Shown here: positions 30,980 to 39,383 of the stretch, piece by piece
Layout of the letters: every line of letters starts with the position of its first letter
How positions within the stretch are numbered: position 1 is the stretch's first letter
Assembly (NCBI RefSeq): GCF_007747215.1
Contig: NZ_CP036273.1
Span: forward strand, 186,001-250,000
Source: Urbifossiella limnaea
GTDB lineage: Bacteria > Planctomycetota > Planctomycetia > Gemmatales > Gemmataceae
DNA: 64,000 nt
Direction of reading: 5' to 3'
The notes under the pieces: generated by a model
What the model was told of the DNA's origin: nothing
Database searches by the model: none
What the model saw: the letters and a program-made list of their open reading frames with translations, nothing else
Position numbers and translations under genes: made by a program

Positions 30980-32179
30980 ATGAAGGTCCACGAGTACCAG
31001 GCCAAGGAACTCCTCGCCGCCGCCGGCGCCAACGTGCCCGGACACGTCGTGTGCAAGACGCCCGACGAGGCCGCCGCCGCGTTCGACAAGCTGAGCAACG
31101 GCGGCGGCGTCATGGTGAAGGCGCAGATCCACGCCGGCGGCCGCGGCGCCGGGCAGCTCAAGGGCTACGCCGAGAAGCTCGGCGGCGTCAAGTTCGCCCC
31201 CACCCGCGAGAAGGCCAGGGCGCTCGCCGAGACGATGCTGAAGCACTCGCTCGTCACGCTGCAGACCGGCCCCGAGGGGCAGCCGATCCGCACGCTCATC
31301 GTCCAGGCCGACGCCGAGCCGGCGAAGGAGTACTACGTCGCCATCGTGTTCGACCGGGCGATCGGGCAGCCGGTGCTGATGGCGTCCGCGGCCGGCGGCA
31401 TGGACATCGAGAAGGTCGCCCACGACACGCCGGAGCTGATCCTGAAGGTCCCGTTCAGCCCCGAGACGGGGTTGCAGCCGTTCCAGGCCCGCCGCATGGC
31501 CTACGAACTCGGCTTCACCGGCGATCAGGTCGGCAAGGCCGAGAAGATCATGCTGGCGCTGTCGAAGGTGTACCTGGAGAAGGACGCCACGCTGGCCGAG
31601 GTGAACCCGCTGGCCGTCACCAAGAAGGGCGACGTGGTCGTCCTCGACGCCAAGATCGACTTCGACGACAACGCGCTCTTTCGGCACAAGGACGTGGAGG
31701 CGCTGCGCGACCTGGGCGAGGAGAACCCGGTCGAGGTGCGGGCCGGCAAGGCGAGCCTGAACTTCATCCAGCTGGACGGGAACATCGGGTGCCTGGTGAA
31801 CGGCGCCGGGCTGGCGATGGCGACGATGGACATCGTGCAGCACCACGGCGGCAAGCCGGCGAACTTCCTCGACGTGGGCGGCGGCGTGACGGCCGAGAAC
31901 GCGGTGGAGGCGTTCCGCATCATCCTGAGCGACCCGAAGGTGAAGGCGATCTTCGTGAACGTGTTCGGCGGCATCGCCAGCTGCGCCCGCATCGCCGACG
32001 CGCTGGTGAAGGCCGGCCGCGAGGTCGGCTTCCAGGTGCCGGTGGTGGTGCGGCTGGAGGGGAACGAGGTGGACAAGGCGCGCGAGATCCTGAACGGCGT
32101 GACGACCGAGCTGCCGGCGATCCGCGTGGCCCCCGGGCTGACCGAGGGCGCGAAGATGGTGGTGGAACTGGCGAAGTGA
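30980..32179 (+). CDS. sucC: Succinyl-CoA synthetase beta subunit (ADP/GDP-forming)
   Basis: 399 residues, normal length. MKVHEYQAKELLAAAGANVP is the family N-terminus; the ATP-grasp fold carries KAQIHAGGRGAGQLKG, the Mg-binding AEVNPLAVT, and the CoA-interface loop GNIGCLVNGAGLAMATMDI; the C-terminal GGVTAENAVEAFRIIL and NVFGGIASCARIADALVKA are classic. It makes ATP or GTP from succinyl-CoA in the TCA cycle together with the alpha subunit SucD. sucD does not follow; the next gene is an unrelated lipoprotein. A TATAAC box is at 30944-30949 and a GGAG site before the ATG. Its stop is followed six bases later by a GC palindrome. Confidence 0.96.
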   Translation: MKVHEYQAKELLAAAGANVPGHVVCKTPDEAAAAFDKLSNGGGVMVKAQIHAGGRGAGQLKGYAEKLGGVKFAPTREKARALAETMLKHSLVTLQTGPEGQPIRTLIVQADAEPAKEYYVAIVFDRAIGQPVLMASAAGGMDIEKVAHDTPELILKVPFSPETGLQPFQARRMAYELGFTGDQVGKAEKIMLALSKVYLEKDATLAEVNPLAVTKKGDVVVLDAKIDFDDNALFRHKDVEALRDLGEENPVEVRAGKASLNFIQLDGNIGCLVNGAGLAMATMDIVQHHGGKPANFLDVGGGVTAENAVEAFRIILSDPKVKAIFVNVFGGIASCARIADALVKAGREVGFQVPVVVRLEGNEVDKAREILNGVTTELPAIRVAPGLTEGAKMVVELAK

Positions 32180-32185
32180 CCCGGC

Positions 32186-32233
32186 TCGCCGCTCGCGGCC
32201 TGGCGCGGCCCGGCGCCAGGCCGCGAGCGGCGA
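32186..32233. repeat. Family-2-like palindrome (21-bp arms) after sucC
   Basis: Arms 32186-32206 and 32213-32233 are perfect complements over 21 bp around a 6-nt loop (GGCCCG). The core CGCCGCTCGCGGC is a variant of the family-2 core. It starts 6 nt after the sucC stop. A strong RNA stem, but there is no T-run after it, so not a standard intrinsic terminator. Confidence 0.88.
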
Positions 32234-32290
32234 AGACCCGAGCCGAAGACCCAACTCCCTGACCCCCTCTCCCGGACAAGGACGACGCCG

Positions 32291-33157
32291 ATGACGACCA
32301 CCTGCCGGACCGCCACGCTGGCGGCCGCGTTGGCCCTCGCCGGGTGCGGCCGGCCGGCCGCGCCTACCACCAAGGACGACAAGGGCGGCCCCGGCCCCGC
32401 CCCGCCGGCGAACATCCCGTCCGGCCCCGTCGCCCCCACCGACGCCAGCTCGGTCGCGGCCCAAAAGGTTGTCGGCGACCTGCTCACCGGCACCGCCGAC
32501 ACCACCAAGCTGACCACGTCGTTCCTCAAGGCCGTCGGCCTGCCGGCGACCTCGCCCGAGGACAAGGCGAAGGGGTACAGCCCGGCCGCGGCGCACACCT
32601 GGCTCGCCCGGGCCGGCGCGGCGCTGACGCAGATCGGGCCGCCGGACGGGTTCACCGCGTCCACCAGTGCCGTCTTCACCGGCCCGAACGGCACCGGCCG
32701 CTACCTCGTCCGTATGGTCCAGGCCGACGGGGCGTGGAAGGCCGACTACTTCGGCCTCGGCACCGCCAAGGCCAACGAAATGGCCAAGCCGAAGACGTCC
32801 GACGAGGCGTTCCAGGACTTCGCCGTGCTGGGGCTGCTGGACGCGCTGACGAGCACGGCGCTGCCGACCGACGACCGGGTGCCGCTGGCCGCCGCGCTGA
32901 TGTCGGCGAAGGCGCGGGGCGCGTTGGCGGGGCCGTTCCCGGCGGACCAGGAGCAGGGCTACGACTACAACCGCGGCAAGCTCGGCGTCGTGGCCGACGG
33001 CCTCGGCAAGGGCGCGACCGCGGTCAGCCGCACCCGCACCGGGGCGGACGCGTTCCGGGCGGAGATCACGAAGGACGGGGCGACCCGGGCGTTCGCGGTG
33101 AAGCTGGTCCGCGACGCGGCCGGCGGCTGGGTGGTGGACGATTTCAAGCCCGAGTGA
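32291..33157 (+). CDS. Hypothetical lipoprotein
   Basis: 288 residues. A lipobox ALALAGC gives acylated Cys19. A Pro/Gly linker is followed by a folded-looking mature domain with GRYLVRMVQADGAWKADYFG and, near the end, the similar FAVKLVRDAAGGWVVDDFKP; the two are probably repeated NTF2-like or lipoprotein-domain strands. No family recognised. It follows sucC by 111 nt. Its role is unknown; location is the outer face of a membrane. Confidence 0.65.
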   Translation: MTTTCRTATLAAALALAGCGRPAAPTTKDDKGGPGPAPPANIPSGPVAPTDASSVAAQKVVGDLLTGTADTTKLTTSFLKAVGLPATSPEDKAKGYSPAAAHTWLARAGAALTQIGPPDGFTASTSAVFTGPNGTGRYLVRMVQADGAWKADYFGLGTAKANEMAKPKTSDEAFQDFAVLGLLDALTSTALPTDDRVPLAAALMSAKARGALAGPFPADQEQGYDYNRGKLGVVADGLGKGATAVSRTRTGADAFRAEITKDGATRAFAVKLVRDAAGGWVVDDFKPE

Positions 33158-33211
33158 CCGGCCCGCGGCGCGGCGGTAGGATGGGGGTGTCACCCGACAG
33201 GAGACCGAGCC

Positions 33212-33475
33212 GTGCGCCTCGAAGACATTCGCCAACGAACCCGGAAGGTGCCGTTCGAGCCGTTCCGGGTGTTTCTCTCGAACGGCCAGACGTTCGACAT
33301 CTATCACCCGGACCAGTGCGTCGGCAGCACGGGGGCCGCGCACATCTCCGTCCCATCGGAGAACGGCCCGCCCCACATCCGGGATCAGGTTACGATCGTG
33401 TCCCTCTACCACATCCAGAAGATCGAGCCGCTGCCGACGCCGGCCGCGGCGGCGGGATCGAACGGGGCCGGCTGA
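33212..33475 (+). CDS. Small conserved hypothetical protein
   Basis: 87 residues from a GTG with AGGAG upstream and TAGGAT at 33176-33181. RKVPFEPFRVFLSNGQTFDI is a motif often seen in short planctomycete and cyanobacterial orphan proteins (PFxPFRxxLxDGxxxxI), a small beta-barrel-like fold of unknown role. The C-terminus is a low-complexity Pro/Ala tail. Convergent with the kinase gene, with only 9 nt between. Confidence 0.65.
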   Translation: MRLEDIRQRTRKVPFEPFRVFLSNGQTFDIYHPDQCVGSTGAAHISVPSENGPPHIRDQVTIVSLYHIQKIEPLPTPAAAAGSNGAG

Positions 33476-33484
33476 GCGGCGGCG

Positions 33485-35521
33485 TCAGAACGGCCGCGGC
33501 TCGGCGAGTTGCAACCTCATCTGATTCACCGGGGCTGGGCCGGACGGCGCGGCACACGCGGCCTCGAACGCCAGCGCCGCGCCGAACCCGCGCCGGAACC
33601 GCTCCCGCAGCGTCGGGTCGTTGCGGAACGCCGCCGCCGGCTTGCCCGCCGCCACGCCGGCCCGCACCTGCGCCAGCGCCTCCGCCCGCAGGGCGGGGTC
33701 CACGTCCGACCCGGCGGCGAACACGCGGGCCGCGTAGAACCGCAGCTCGGCGGTGTCGTACCCGAGCGCGAACACCGCCCGCAGGTCGGCGACGGCCCGC
33801 GGGTCGAGCCCGCCGTGAGCCCCGGTCGCCCGCCAGAGGCCGAACAGGCACACGGCCCGGTTGTACCGCGCCGCCGGCAGAGCCGGGTCGCCGGCGACCG
33901 CCCGGTCCAGCGCGTCGCCGGCCTCGGCCGACTTCCCCGTCTTCATCAGCGACAGCGCCCGGTTGCTCAGCACGTCCGGCGGGGCGTCGCGCCGGGTGTC
34001 CACCCAGCCGCCGAACTCGGCCCCTTCCTGATGCTTCGCGCCCACCGTGTAACAGTACGCCATCATCGCCACAGTCCGCCGGTCCTGGCGGAGCGCGTTC
34101 GACTTGGTGAAGTCGTCCACACCGCCCGACCAGTCGTCGGCCCGGACCCTCGCCAGGCCGCGGGTGTAGAACTCGTCCGCGGTCGTCGGCGGCGGGGGCG
34201 GCGCGGGGAGCGCCCACTTCGGCGACTTGTCCGGCGGCCCCATCGTGGCGCCGCTCCCCGCCGTCAGCACGGCCACGAGCACCAGCGCCGTCGCGGTGAC
34301 GCGCCGGGCGGCCCGCCGGGGCGGCGGGGCGGGCGGGGTGCGGGCCGCGGTCACGAACCCGCTCAGGGCCGCGGCCAGGCCGGCGGCCGACTCCGGCCGC
34401 GCCCCCGGGTCGGGGTTCAGGCACGCCGTCAGCTCGCGCCGGACCGCCCGCGACAGGCCCGCGGGGAGCGGCGGCAGCGGCGCGCGGGCCGCGGCGGCGC
34501 AGGCGGCGAACGACTTCGGGTCGGCCGCCGGGAACGGCCGCCGGCCGGTCAGCAGCTCGAACGTCATCACGCCGAGCGAGAACAGGTCGCCCCGCGCCAG
34601 CGCGGCGCCGGTCGCCATCGCGCCGGCGGCCTCCAGCAGTTCGGGGGCCATGTAGCCGGGCGTGCCGCGGACCGCCGCCGGGCCGGCGTCGCGGGTGGAC
34701 AGGTTGAAGTCGATGAGGCACGGCGACCCGCCGCGGCCGACGACCACGTTCGCCGGCTTGATGTCGCCGTGCGTCACGCCGGTGTCGTGGAGGTAGGCCA
34801 CCGCGTCGGCCAGGCACCCGGCCACCGCCGCGGCCCCCACCAGGTACGGCTCGCCGGCTCGCACCACCGGTTCGGCCGCGCGGTCGGCGTCGGTCAGGAA
34901 GGCGTCGGCCGAATTCGGCGGCGGCGCGTCCGGGGGGAACGCGGAGGCGACGACTTCCGCCAGCGTGGTGACGCCGGCCAGCGGCATGCACACCGCCGTC
35001 CGCCCGTCCACCGGCCGCGCCCAGAAAACTTCCGTCACGTGCGGGTGCTTCAGCCGGGCGATCACCTTCGCCTCGGCCGACGCCCCGGCCGTCAGCTTCA
35101 GCACGCACGGCCGGTCGAGCTCGGGGTCGTGGGCCAGGTACGCCCGGCCGAACCCGCCGGCCCCGAGCAGCGCCACCAGTTCCACCCCCGCGACCGTCGC
35201 GCCGACGTCGGGCCAGTCGCCGCCGCCGGCCGCCTCCGGGTGGTCGAGGAAGTGGTGGTGAGCGGCGATCACACTGCGGACGGCGGACGCGAACCCGGGG
35301 AACCGCGCGGCAAACGCCGCGGCCGGCGGTGCGGCGCCGGCCTTCTCGCGGAGCAGGTACTCCTCGTAGGCCAGGTCCAGCACGACCGACGGCTGGCGGG
35401 ACAACTCGGGGTGCGCGGCCAGGGCCGCGGCGGCGTCGGCGGGCGCGCCCTTGCGCCACCCGCGCTTGATCTGCGCGGCCAGCTTGCGGGCGGCCGCCGG
35501 GCCGAGTGTCGGGTCGCTCAC
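33485..35521 (-). CDS. Membrane-anchored Ser/Thr protein kinase with C-terminal repeat domain
   Basis: 678 residues. A ~110-residue N-terminal helical domain of the kind attached to planctomycete STKs leads into a Hanks-type kinase: glycine loop LLGAGGFGRAYL (118-129), Lys142 in VLKLTAG, Glu150, catalytic loop THGDIKPANVVV (HGD rather than HRD), metal loop IDFNLS (DFN rather than DFG), and GYMAPEL. One membrane helix (RRVTATALVLVAVLTAGSG) follows, then an outer TPR-like part. The start GTG overlaps the sigma-factor stop (GTGA), so the kinase is the second gene of an ECF-sigma/kinase operon, a planctomycete arrangement thought to link surface signals to the sigma factor. Confidence 0.88.
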   Translation of the reverse strand: MSDPTLGPAAARKLAAQIKRGWRKGAPADAAAALAAHPELSRQPSVVLDLAYEEYLLREKAGAAPPAAAFAARFPGFASAVRSVIAAHHHFLDHPEAAGGGDWPDVGATVAGVELVALLGAGGFGRAYLAHDPELDRPCVLKLTAGASAEAKVIARLKHPHVTEVFWARPVDGRTAVCMPLAGVTTLAEVVASAFPPDAPPPNSADAFLTDADRAAEPVVRAGEPYLVGAAAVAGCLADAVAYLHDTGVTHGDIKPANVVVGRGGSPCLIDFNLSTRDAGPAAVRGTPGYMAPELLEAAGAMATGAALARGDLFSLGVMTFELLTGRRPFPAADPKSFAACAAAARAPLPPLPAGLSRAVRRELTACLNPDPGARPESAAGLAAALSGFVTAARTPPAPPPRRAARRVTATALVLVAVLTAGSGATMGPPDKSPKWALPAPPPPPTTADEFYTRGLARVRADDWSGGVDDFTKSNALRQDRRTVAMMAYCYTVGAKHQEGAEFGGWVDTRRDAPPDVLSNRALSLMKTGKSAEAGDALDRAVAGDPALPAARYNRAVCLFGLWRATGAHGGLDPRAVADLRAVFALGYDTAELRFYAARVFAAGSDVDPALRAEALAQVRAGVAAGKPAAAFRNDPTLRERFRRGFGAALAFEAACAAPSGPAPVNQMRLQLAEPRPF

Positions 35522-36108
35522 TGGGCGTCCTCGCACAGCTCGCGGACGCGGTCGACGATCCGCCGGACGTGCCGGTCCGTCACGCCGATCCGCCGCGCGA
35601 TCTCCTCCTGCGTGTGCCCGGCCCGGAGCAGGTCGAGCACCGGCCGGTGGGCCGGCGGCAACTCGGCGGCCAGCGCCGCCAGCCGCTCGCCGGCGATGGC
35701 GCACTGGCTCGGGGTGGCCTCGCGGCCGGGGAGCGACACGTCGGCCCCGTCGGCGGTGCGGAACAGCCCCTGCTCGCGGGTCACGTCGTAGGCGGCGGTG
35801 CCGTAGCGGCGGCGGCACACCTCGACGACCTTGTTCCGGGCCACCGCCGCGAGGAAGTTCCCGAGCGCCTCGGGGCTGTCGAACCCGACCGCGTCGGCGG
35901 GGAGGTTGCAGAACGACACCCACACGTCCTGGGCGAAGTCGACGGAGTCGTATTCCTTCCGCAGGCGGTCGGGCAGGCGGCGGCGGACCGCCGCGCGGAC
36001 GAGGCCGCCGTACCGGTCGTACAGCCGGCGCATCGCCTCGGAGTCGCCGGCCCGGGACCGCTCCACGAGCCGGCGGAAGTCGCTGTCGGTGGCGCCCACG
36101 ACGGTCAC
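35518..36108 (-). CDS. ECF-type RNA polymerase sigma factor
   Basis: 196 residues from GTG 36108. Region 2 reads RLYDRYGGLVRAAVRRRLPD and YDSVDFAQDVWVSFCNLP; region 4 ends with a clear HTH, HTQEEIARRIGVTDRHVRRI. Sigma factors of this make are common beside Ser/Thr kinases in planctomycetes, and no anti-sigma gene is adjacent; phosphorylation by the overlapping kinase is the likely control. The target promoters are unknown. The 145-bp gap before the next gene (36109-36252) has no clear autoregulatory motif. Confidence 0.9.
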   Translation of the reverse strand: MTVVGATDSDFRRLVERSRAGDSEAMRRLYDRYGGLVRAAVRRRLPDRLRKEYDSVDFAQDVWVSFCNLPADAVGFDSPEALGNFLAAVARNKVVEVCRRRYGTAAYDVTREQGLFRTADGADVSLPGREATPSQCAIAGERLAALAAELPPAHRPVLDLLRAGHTQEEIARRIGVTDRHVRRIVDRVRELCEDAQ

Positions 36109-36252
36109 CGGTGGGGTGCGTTGGTCGGGCGTTCGGGGGTAGTGAACATGATCGGCGAAATGTCCGCGGGTGGCAAGCGCAGAATAAGCAGGCCGGCCGC
36201 GCGAACGCGGCAGACCGGCAAAGATGTGACCACACGCTGTCGGCCGCGGCGC

Positions 36253-36465
36253 CTAGCCGATGATCGCCGTCGGTTCCACGTCGTCGTCGCCGGCGGAGGC
36301 ACGGACCTGGTCGGCGATCACCGCGCACTGCACCTTCAGGTAGCCGAGGTGGACGAGTAGGTCGGTGAGGCAGCCGTGCAGTTCGGTGTCGCGGGCGGCG
36401 GCTGCGGAGCCGACCGCCCGCTGGGCCAGCGTGTGGGCCACGGACGCAATCCTGAAGGCTGACAT
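36253..36465 (-). CDS. Small hypothetical protein
   Basis: 70 residues, entirely helical in look: SVAHTLAQRAVGSAAAARDT, then CLTDLLVHLGYLKVQCAVIA. An acidic C-terminus (GDDDVEP). No family recognised; a good ATG and codon pattern favour a real gene. It lies between the sigma factor and tspO, all on the same strand. The 137 bp upstream (36466-36602) shows only a GGGGCCG/CGGCCCC short dyad. Confidence 0.5.
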   Translation of the reverse strand: MSAFRIASVAHTLAQRAVGSAAAARDTELHGCLTDLLVHLGYLKVQCAVIADQVRASAGDDDVEPTAIIG

Positions 36466-36602
36466 GGGTGTCCCTCCGCAGCGAACGGGGCCGAGGCGAC
36501 GGCCCCTATCGGGCGGGGAATCGAGATTCCGGCAGGAATCCGGACATGGAATTTGAAGATTTCCTCAAGTTGTGCCGCGGACGGGTTTTCGAGACGCCCC
36601 AC

Positions 36603-37139
36603 CTACATCACGCGGCCCAGGAACAGGATGCCGCCGTTGAGCGTGAGCGCGAACGACACCCACAGCCAGTACGGCACCATCAACCAGCCGGCCGGGCGCG
36701 ACACCTCGAAGAATTGCAGCATCGTGAGGCCCGCCAGCACCCACAGGGCCAGCAGGTCGAGGAAGGCCACGAACGGGGCGTGCAGGCCGAAGAAGAACAC
36801 GGACCACGCCAGGTTCGCCGCCAGTTGCAGGCCGAACGCGGCGAGCGGGCAGCACACGTCCTCGCGGTCGCGGCTCAGCCACACCAGCGACGCGGCGGCC
36901 GCGGACATCAGGTACAGCACCGACCACACCGGGCCGAACACGGCGTCGGGCGGCGTCCACGACGGCTTCGGCAGGCTGGCGTACCAGTCGCCCTGCAGCG
37001 AAGCGGCGGTCACGGCCCCGGACACGACCTGCACCCCGAGCACGGCGGCGGCGACGGCCGCGGCGCCGGCCCACGACCGGTTGCGGTGCTCGTCGGCCGT
37101 CTCGGGCCGGGGGCGGGTGAAGACGCAGGCCGTGACCAT
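36603..37139 (-). CDS. tspO: TspO/MBR-family tryptophan-rich sensory protein
   Basis: 178 residues with five membrane helices. All family marks are present: WYASLPKPSWTPPDAVFGPV (loop 1), NLAWSVFFFG, and VPYWLWVSFALTLNG. TspO binds tetrapyrroles and cholesterol-like lipids and modulates porphyrin or stress responses. The N-terminus has a 20-residue charged extension, so the start could be later. Alone on its strand; a perfect 42-bp palindrome lies 62 nt upstream of the start. Confidence 0.92.
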   Translation of the reverse strand: MVTACVFTRPRPETADEHRNRSWAGAAAVAAAVLGVQVVSGAVTAASLQGDWYASLPKPSWTPPDAVFGPVWSVLYLMSAAAASLVWLSRDREDVCCPLAAFGLQLAANLAWSVFFFGLHAPFVAFLDLLALWVLAGLTMLQFFEVSRPAGWLMVPYWLWVSFALTLNGGILFLGRVM

Positions 37140-37201
37140 GACTTACTCCGTGTCACGCGGCGGGCGGACCGGAGAGGGGATGCAACCGGCGCGCCGGAGT
37201 C

Positions 37202-37243
37202 GCCGCTTGCGGCGTAGCGCCCGGGCGCTACGCCGCAAGCGGC
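37202..37243. repeat. Family-2 perfect 42-bp palindrome
   Basis: 21 bp (GCCGCTTGCGGCGTAGCGCCC) runs directly into its exact complement with no loop, GC-rich throughout. It lies 6 nt from the stop of the Ldh2-type dehydrogenase (37250). No T-run on either side. The copy at 40638 has the same design with GTTGCAGC in the centre. Confidence 0.92.
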
Positions 37244-37249
37244 TGCAAA

Positions 37250-38284
37250 CTAACCGATCACCGTCACCCCTAGCCGCTCTGCGTGCGGGGCCAGCGCCTC
37301 CAGGATGCCCGCGTACAGTTCCACTCCATTTGCCAGCGCCGCGCGCTTCCGCGCCAGCCCACGCTCGCCGGGGAGGCGCACCGCGCCCACGCCCGGCGCC
37401 GGCGCCGCGGCTCGACACGCTTCCGCCAGCCAACCCGTCTCGCGGCGGAACTCGGCCGCGCCGCCGAACGCCGCCGGGTCGGTCGCCTGCACGAACACCG
37501 ACGCGCCCCAGCGCGCCGGCTTCTCCGCGCGGCCGAAGCCGCCGAGCCCCTGCGTCAGCGCCTCGACCAGCAGCGCCAGCCCGTAGCCCTTGTGACCGTG
37601 GTCCAGCCCGCCGACCGGCAGCAGCGTGCCGCCCGCGGCCAGCACCGCGGGGTCGTCGGTCGCATTCCCCGCGGCGTCGAGCGCCCACCGGCCGGGGAAG
37701 CGGCCGCCCTCCTTCGCCAGCCGGTTCGCCATGCCGTTGGTCGTGATCGACGCGCTGATGTCGATGAGGATTGGGTCGCCGTCGGTCGGGATGCCGACGG
37801 CCAGCGGGTCGGGCGTGAACACCGGGGTGCGGCCGCCGAACGGCGCGACCGACGCCACGGCCGGGTCGGAACTGGCGATCTGGACCAGGAAGCCGCGGTC
37901 GGTGGCGCGCTGGAGGAACGCCGCGAGGCAGCCGATGTGGTGGCTGTCCCGCACGATCACGGTGCCGACGCCGAACGCCGCCGCGCGGTCGCAGGCGGCA
38001 TCAACCGCCTTCGCGGCGAGCCACACGCCGGGGAGGCGACGGCCGCCCCACGTCAGGCACGCGCCGCGGTCGGCGATCACAGTCGGCTCGCCTGTCGCGG
38101 TCATGGTGCCGTCGCGCAGCTCGGCGAGGTACGCGGGGGCGAGCTGGAGGCCGTGCGTGGTGTGGCCGAGCAGGTCGGCTTCGACGAGGCCGGCGGCGAC
38201 GACGGCGGGCTTGTCGCCGTCGCACCCGGCGGCGGCGAACAGGGCGGCGGCGTAGTCGATGAGCGCGGCGGCGGCATGCGTCAT
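37250..38284 (-). CDS. Ldh2/malate-L-lactate dehydrogenase family oxidoreductase
   Basis: 344 residues from ATG 38284. The family is a non-Rossmann NAD(P) fold; seen are the signature DLLGHTTHGLQLAPAYLAEL, catalytic RDSHHIGCLAAF, NAD-binding VFTPDPLAVGIPTDGD and DISASITTNGMA, and GHKGYGLALLVEALTQGL. Members oxidise (S)-malate, (S)-lactate, sulfolactate or ureidoglycolate; the GH-x-GY and PDPLA motifs do not decide among them. Transcribed alone, divergent from rarD. Confidence 0.88.
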   Translation of the reverse strand: MTHAAAALIDYAAALFAAAGCDGDKPAVVAAGLVEADLLGHTTHGLQLAPAYLAELRDGTMTATGEPTVIADRGACLTWGGRRLPGVWLAAKAVDAACDRAAAFGVGTVIVRDSHHIGCLAAFLQRATDRGFLVQIASSDPAVASVAPFGGRTPVFTPDPLAVGIPTDGDPILIDISASITTNGMANRLAKEGGRFPGRWALDAAGNATDDPAVLAAGGTLLPVGGLDHGHKGYGLALLVEALTQGLGGFGRAEKPARWGASVFVQATDPAAFGGAAEFRRETGWLAEACRAAAPAPGVGAVRLPGERGLARKRAALANGVELYAGILEALAPHAERLGVTVIG

Positions 38285-38393
38285 GGGTGATTGTGCATCG
38301 TTGGTGTGAACCTGATCCGGCCCGGGGCCGTCCAGAAAGGTCCGCCCGCTGGCGCGGTACAACTAACTTCGGCCGGCGAAACGAGGGGCTGCT

Positions 38394-39383
38394 GTGGACG
38401 ACGCGAACGGGGCGAGATTCCGGGCCGGGCTAGGATACGGCCTGGCGGCGTACACGCTGTGGGGGCTGGTCCCACTTTACTTCTCGGCCCTGAAGCACGC
38501 CGGCGTCCCGGCCCTCGAAATCCTCGCCCACCGCATCGCCTGGTCGCTCCCCGTCCTGATGCTGCTCACCGCCTGCGCCGGCGGCTTCGCCGACCTCGGC
38601 CGCGTCTTCCGCTCCCGCAAGCTCGTCCTCACGCTGCTGGCGTCGTCGCTGTTCCTCGCGGTCAACTGGCTGCTCTACATCTATGCCACCGTCACCGGCC
38701 GCGTTACGGAGGCGAGCCTCGGCTACTACATGATGCCGCTGGTGAACGCCGCCCTCGCCACCACCGTGCTCGGCGAGCGGCTGCGGCCGCTGCACTACCC
38801 GGCGCTCGCGCTCGTCGCGCTGGGCGTGGCCATCCCGTTCGTCGCGGCGGGCACGTTCACCTGGCTGGCCGTGCTGCTGCCGGTGTCGTTCGGCGTCTAC
38901 GGCCTGATCCGCAAGCGCGTGGCGGTCGAGAGCGTCACCGGGCTGACGGTCGAGTCGCTGCTGATGCTGCCGCTGTCGCTCGGCTACCTGGTCTACCTGT
39001 CGGCGGCGGGCGAGAACCACTTCGCGGGCGTCGGCACGACGAACGCGCTGCTGGCGGTCAGCGGCGTGGTGACGGTGACGCCGCTGCTGCTGTTCACGCT
39101 GTCGATCCGCCGGCTGCCGCTGCTGGCGGTGAGCTTCATCCAGTTCGTGTCGCCGACAGTGCAGATGCTGCTGGCGGTGACGGTGCTGGGCGAGACGCTG
39201 ACGCCGGACCGGGTGGCGGCGTTCGTGTGCGTGTGGGTGGCGGTGGCGGTCTTCGTGGGGGACGCGGTGTGGCAGGCTCGAGAGAGCCGGCGAGCGGCCC
39301 GCGTGAGCGGGCTGTTGGGGACCGTGGTGAGTCGCGCGAAGAAACAGCCGGCTCACGCCGGCCGCTCGCCGGTCACACGATGA
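38394..39383 (+). CDS. rarD: RarD-type permease (DMT/EamA superfamily) with repeat-encoded tail
   Basis: 329 residues, ten membrane helices. GYGLAAYTLWGLVPLYFSAL and LEILAHRIAWSLPVLML are the RarD hallmarks; AVNWLLYIYAT and NYYMMPLVN-like GYYMMPLVNAAL follow. A metabolite/chloramphenicol-type exporter. Ordinary RarD proteins end at about 295-300 residues; here the last 32 residues (298-329), RRAARVSGLLGTVVSRAKKQ and on, are translated from the family-3 inverted repeat (39287-39372), and the stop falls just past it, overlapping the convergent M24 gene by 11 bp. The GTG start has no strong Shine-Dalgarno. Confidence 0.88.
   Translation: MDDANGARFRAGLGYGLAAYTLWGLVPLYFSALKHAGVPALEILAHRIAWSLPVLMLLTACAGGFADLGRVFRSRKLVLTLLASSLFLAVNWLLYIYATVTGRVTEASLGYYMMPLVNAALATTVLGERLRPLHYPALALVALGVAIPFVAAGTFTWLAVLLPVSFGVYGLIRKRVAVESVTGLTVESLLMLPLSLGYLVYLSAAGENHFAGVGTTNALLAVSGVVTVTPLLLFTLSIRRLPLLAVSFIQFVSPTVQMLLAVTVLGETLTPDRVAAFVCVWVAVAVFVGDAVWQARESRRAARVSGLLGTVVSRAKKQPAHAGRSPVTR
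39287..39372. repeat. Family-3 inverted repeat, copy 2, translated within rarD
   Basis: Arms 39287-39316 and 39343-39372, 30 bp each, complementary except at two positions. The left arm keeps CCCGC-GTGA-GCGGG, the right arm has CCGGC-TCAC-GCCGG, so each arm has kept its own internal hairpin by a paired change. The element is wholly within the rarD reading frame and abuts the M24 gene stop. Confidence 0.88.

Noticed and set aside
30845-33412. 855-residue minus-strand open frame opposite sucC and the lipoprotein gene
   Set aside because: sucC is unambiguous on the plus strand; the antisense product is His/Arg/Val-rich low-complexity sequence.
36109-36252. Autoregulatory ECF promoter (AAC-like -35 and CGT -10)
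   Set aside because: No pair with suitable spacing was convincing in this 145-bp gap.
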